64,000 nt of DNA from Ptiloglossa arizonensis (lineage: Eukaryota; Arthropoda; Insecta; Hymenoptera; Colletidae), in assembly GCF_051014685.1 (NCBI RefSeq), contig NW_027478535.1, positions 620,001-684,000 of the forward strand, read 5' to 3'. The notes beneath the pieces were generated by a model that searched no databases, was not told where the DNA came from, and saw only the letters and a list, made by a program, of their open reading frames with translations. Within the stretch, counting starts at the first letter, position 1; every line of letters begins with the position of its first letter. This document shows, piece by piece, positions 63,236 to 64,000 of this stretch. A program made the translations under genes and the position numbers.

Positions 63236-64000
63236 ATGCAACAGGAATTTCTCGAGTTCGTCAATCCGTTCGCGAGATATGGGAGTTTGAAGTTAAGGAA
63301 CGCTTGAGCAACCATCAAAATTTTCGCAAGTCTTATACTCGAAACCAATAACTACTATGGCCTAGGGGAAAAGGACACACACCATTGTAATCGGGCGTGT
63401 TTCTACTTTCACATGAAACAGGAATTTCTCGAGTTCGTCAATCCGTTCGCGAGATATGGGAGTTTGAAGTTAGGGAATGGTTGAGAAACCATCAAAATTT
63501 TCGCTGATCTGATACTCGAAAACAATAACTGGAATGGCCTAGGGGAAAAGTACACACACCACTGTAATCGGGCGTGTTTCTACTTTGAGATGCAATAGGA
63601 ATTTCTCAAGGTCGTCAATCCGTTCGCCAGATATGGGAGTTAGAAGTGAAGGAATGGTTGAGAAACCATCAAAATTTTCGCAAGTCTGATTCCCGAAACC
63701 AATAACTACAAAGGCCTAGGGGAAAAATACACATGCCGTTGTAATCGTGCGAGTTTCTACTTTCAGATGCAACAGGAATTTCTCGAGTTCGTGGATCCGT
63801 TCGCGAGATATAGGAGTTCGAAGTTAAGGAATGGTTGAGAAACCATCAAAATTTTCGCAAGTCTGATACTCGAAACCAATAACTACTTTGGCCTAGGGGA
63901 AAAGTACACACACCATTGTAATCGGGCGATTTTCTACTTTCAGATGCAACAGGAATTTTTCGAGTTCGTCAATCCATTCGCGAGATATGGGAGTTTGAAG

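Larger units (their letters stand above)
1469..64000 (+). repeat. 177-bp satellite array, main arm (about 353 monomers)
   Basis: Uninterrupted head-to-tail monomers. The anchor ATGCAAC recurs at 1506, 1860, 4513, 7166, 15655, 24675, 35640, 45727, 54391 and 63944, each interval being a multiple of 177 minus at most 6 bases. In all, 353 monomers fall between the first and last anchor with a net loss of 43 bases. Hand count of a consensus gives 76 G or C in 177 and ten CpG. Conserved blocks in order are GGAATTTCTCGAG, TCAATCCGTTCG, GAGATATGGGAG, TTAAGGAATGGTTGAG, AAACCATCAAAATTTTCGC, TCTGATACTCGAAACC, AATAACT, GGCCTAGGGG, GTACACACACCG, TTGTAATCGGGCGAG and TTTCTGCTTTCAG. Length and organisation fit a centromeric or pericentromeric satellite; the family is not one I recognise. 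Confidence 0.98.
57912..64000 (+). repeat. Distal domain with a different monomer population
   Basis: About 34 monomers in which the GCCAG/GAATTTGAAGCT haplotype, common everywhere from 2.6 to 57.8 kb, no longer appears. New variants dominate: ATTCCCGAAACC with ACAAAGGCC, GCTGGTCTGATTC, GAGATGCAACAGG after TACTTTG, GTGTTAGAAGTGAAGG, AAGGAATGTTTGAGGAACC and TTAAGGAACGCTTGAGC. Monomer length stays at 177 and orientation is unchanged. No gene is visible. Confidence 0.8.

Noticed and set aside
1..64000. CRISPR array
   Set aside because: There are no short repeats with unrelated spacers; the whole 177-bp unit is conserved, which is satellite and not repeat-spacer organisation.
1469..64000. Identification as a known satellite (Arabidopsis 178-bp, human alpha, soybean CentGm)
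   Set aside because: Unit length is similar to some of these, but apart from the short CENP-B-like segment I see no shared sequence, so no family name or species is given.

Overview
The whole 64 kb is satellite DNA. I find no gene, RNA gene, transposon or unique sequence in it. One monomer family of 177 bp (about 43% GC by hand count) fills the window from end to end, about 362 copies. This is a eukaryotic, probably nuclear, heterochromatic array of the kind found at centromeres or pericentromeres. The monomer is close to nucleosome-plus-linker length, as in many plant and animal centromeric satellites. I do not recognise the family and cannot name the organism; nothing in the sequence separates plant from insect or other animal.

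Layout. Bases 1-1468 hold about 8.3 monomers in minus orientation. At 1468|1469 the orientation flips in an abrupt join with no shared bases, and bases 1469-64000 hold about 353 monomers, all in plus orientation. Between an anchor at 1506 and the same anchor at 63944 there are 353 monomers with a net loss of only 43 bases, so the register is never broken except by small indels. From about 1.5 to 57.9 kb the array is a mosaic of a few monomer haplotypes, mainly a GCGAG/GAGTTTGAAGTT type, a GCCAG/GAATTTGAAGCT type and an AAATGG/TTTAAAGTT type. From about 57.9 kb to the end the monomer set changes: the GCCAG/GAATTTGAAGCT type is gone and private variants such as ACAAAGGCC and GCTGGTCTGATTC appear.

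Higher-order structure. There is no single higher-order repeat. Instead the array is built from overlapping near-identical segmental duplications with different spacings: 884, 1061, 1414/1416, 1947, 2121-2123, 2298, 2478/2655, 2653, 4067, 4598, 5127 and 9020 bp (about 5 to 51 monomers). Several pairs differ by exactly one gained or lost monomer, the expected trace of in-register unequal exchange or gene conversion.

Within the monomer the visible elements are: a segment matching 7 of the 9 core positions of the CENP-B box (ACCGTTGTAATCGGG); a 6-bp-arm dyad ATGGTT-GAGA-AACCAT; an AAAATTTT tract; and ten CpGs, so no CpG depletion. The short open reading frames (61-98 codons) are by-products of a 177-bp (59-codon) unit and are not annotated as genes.
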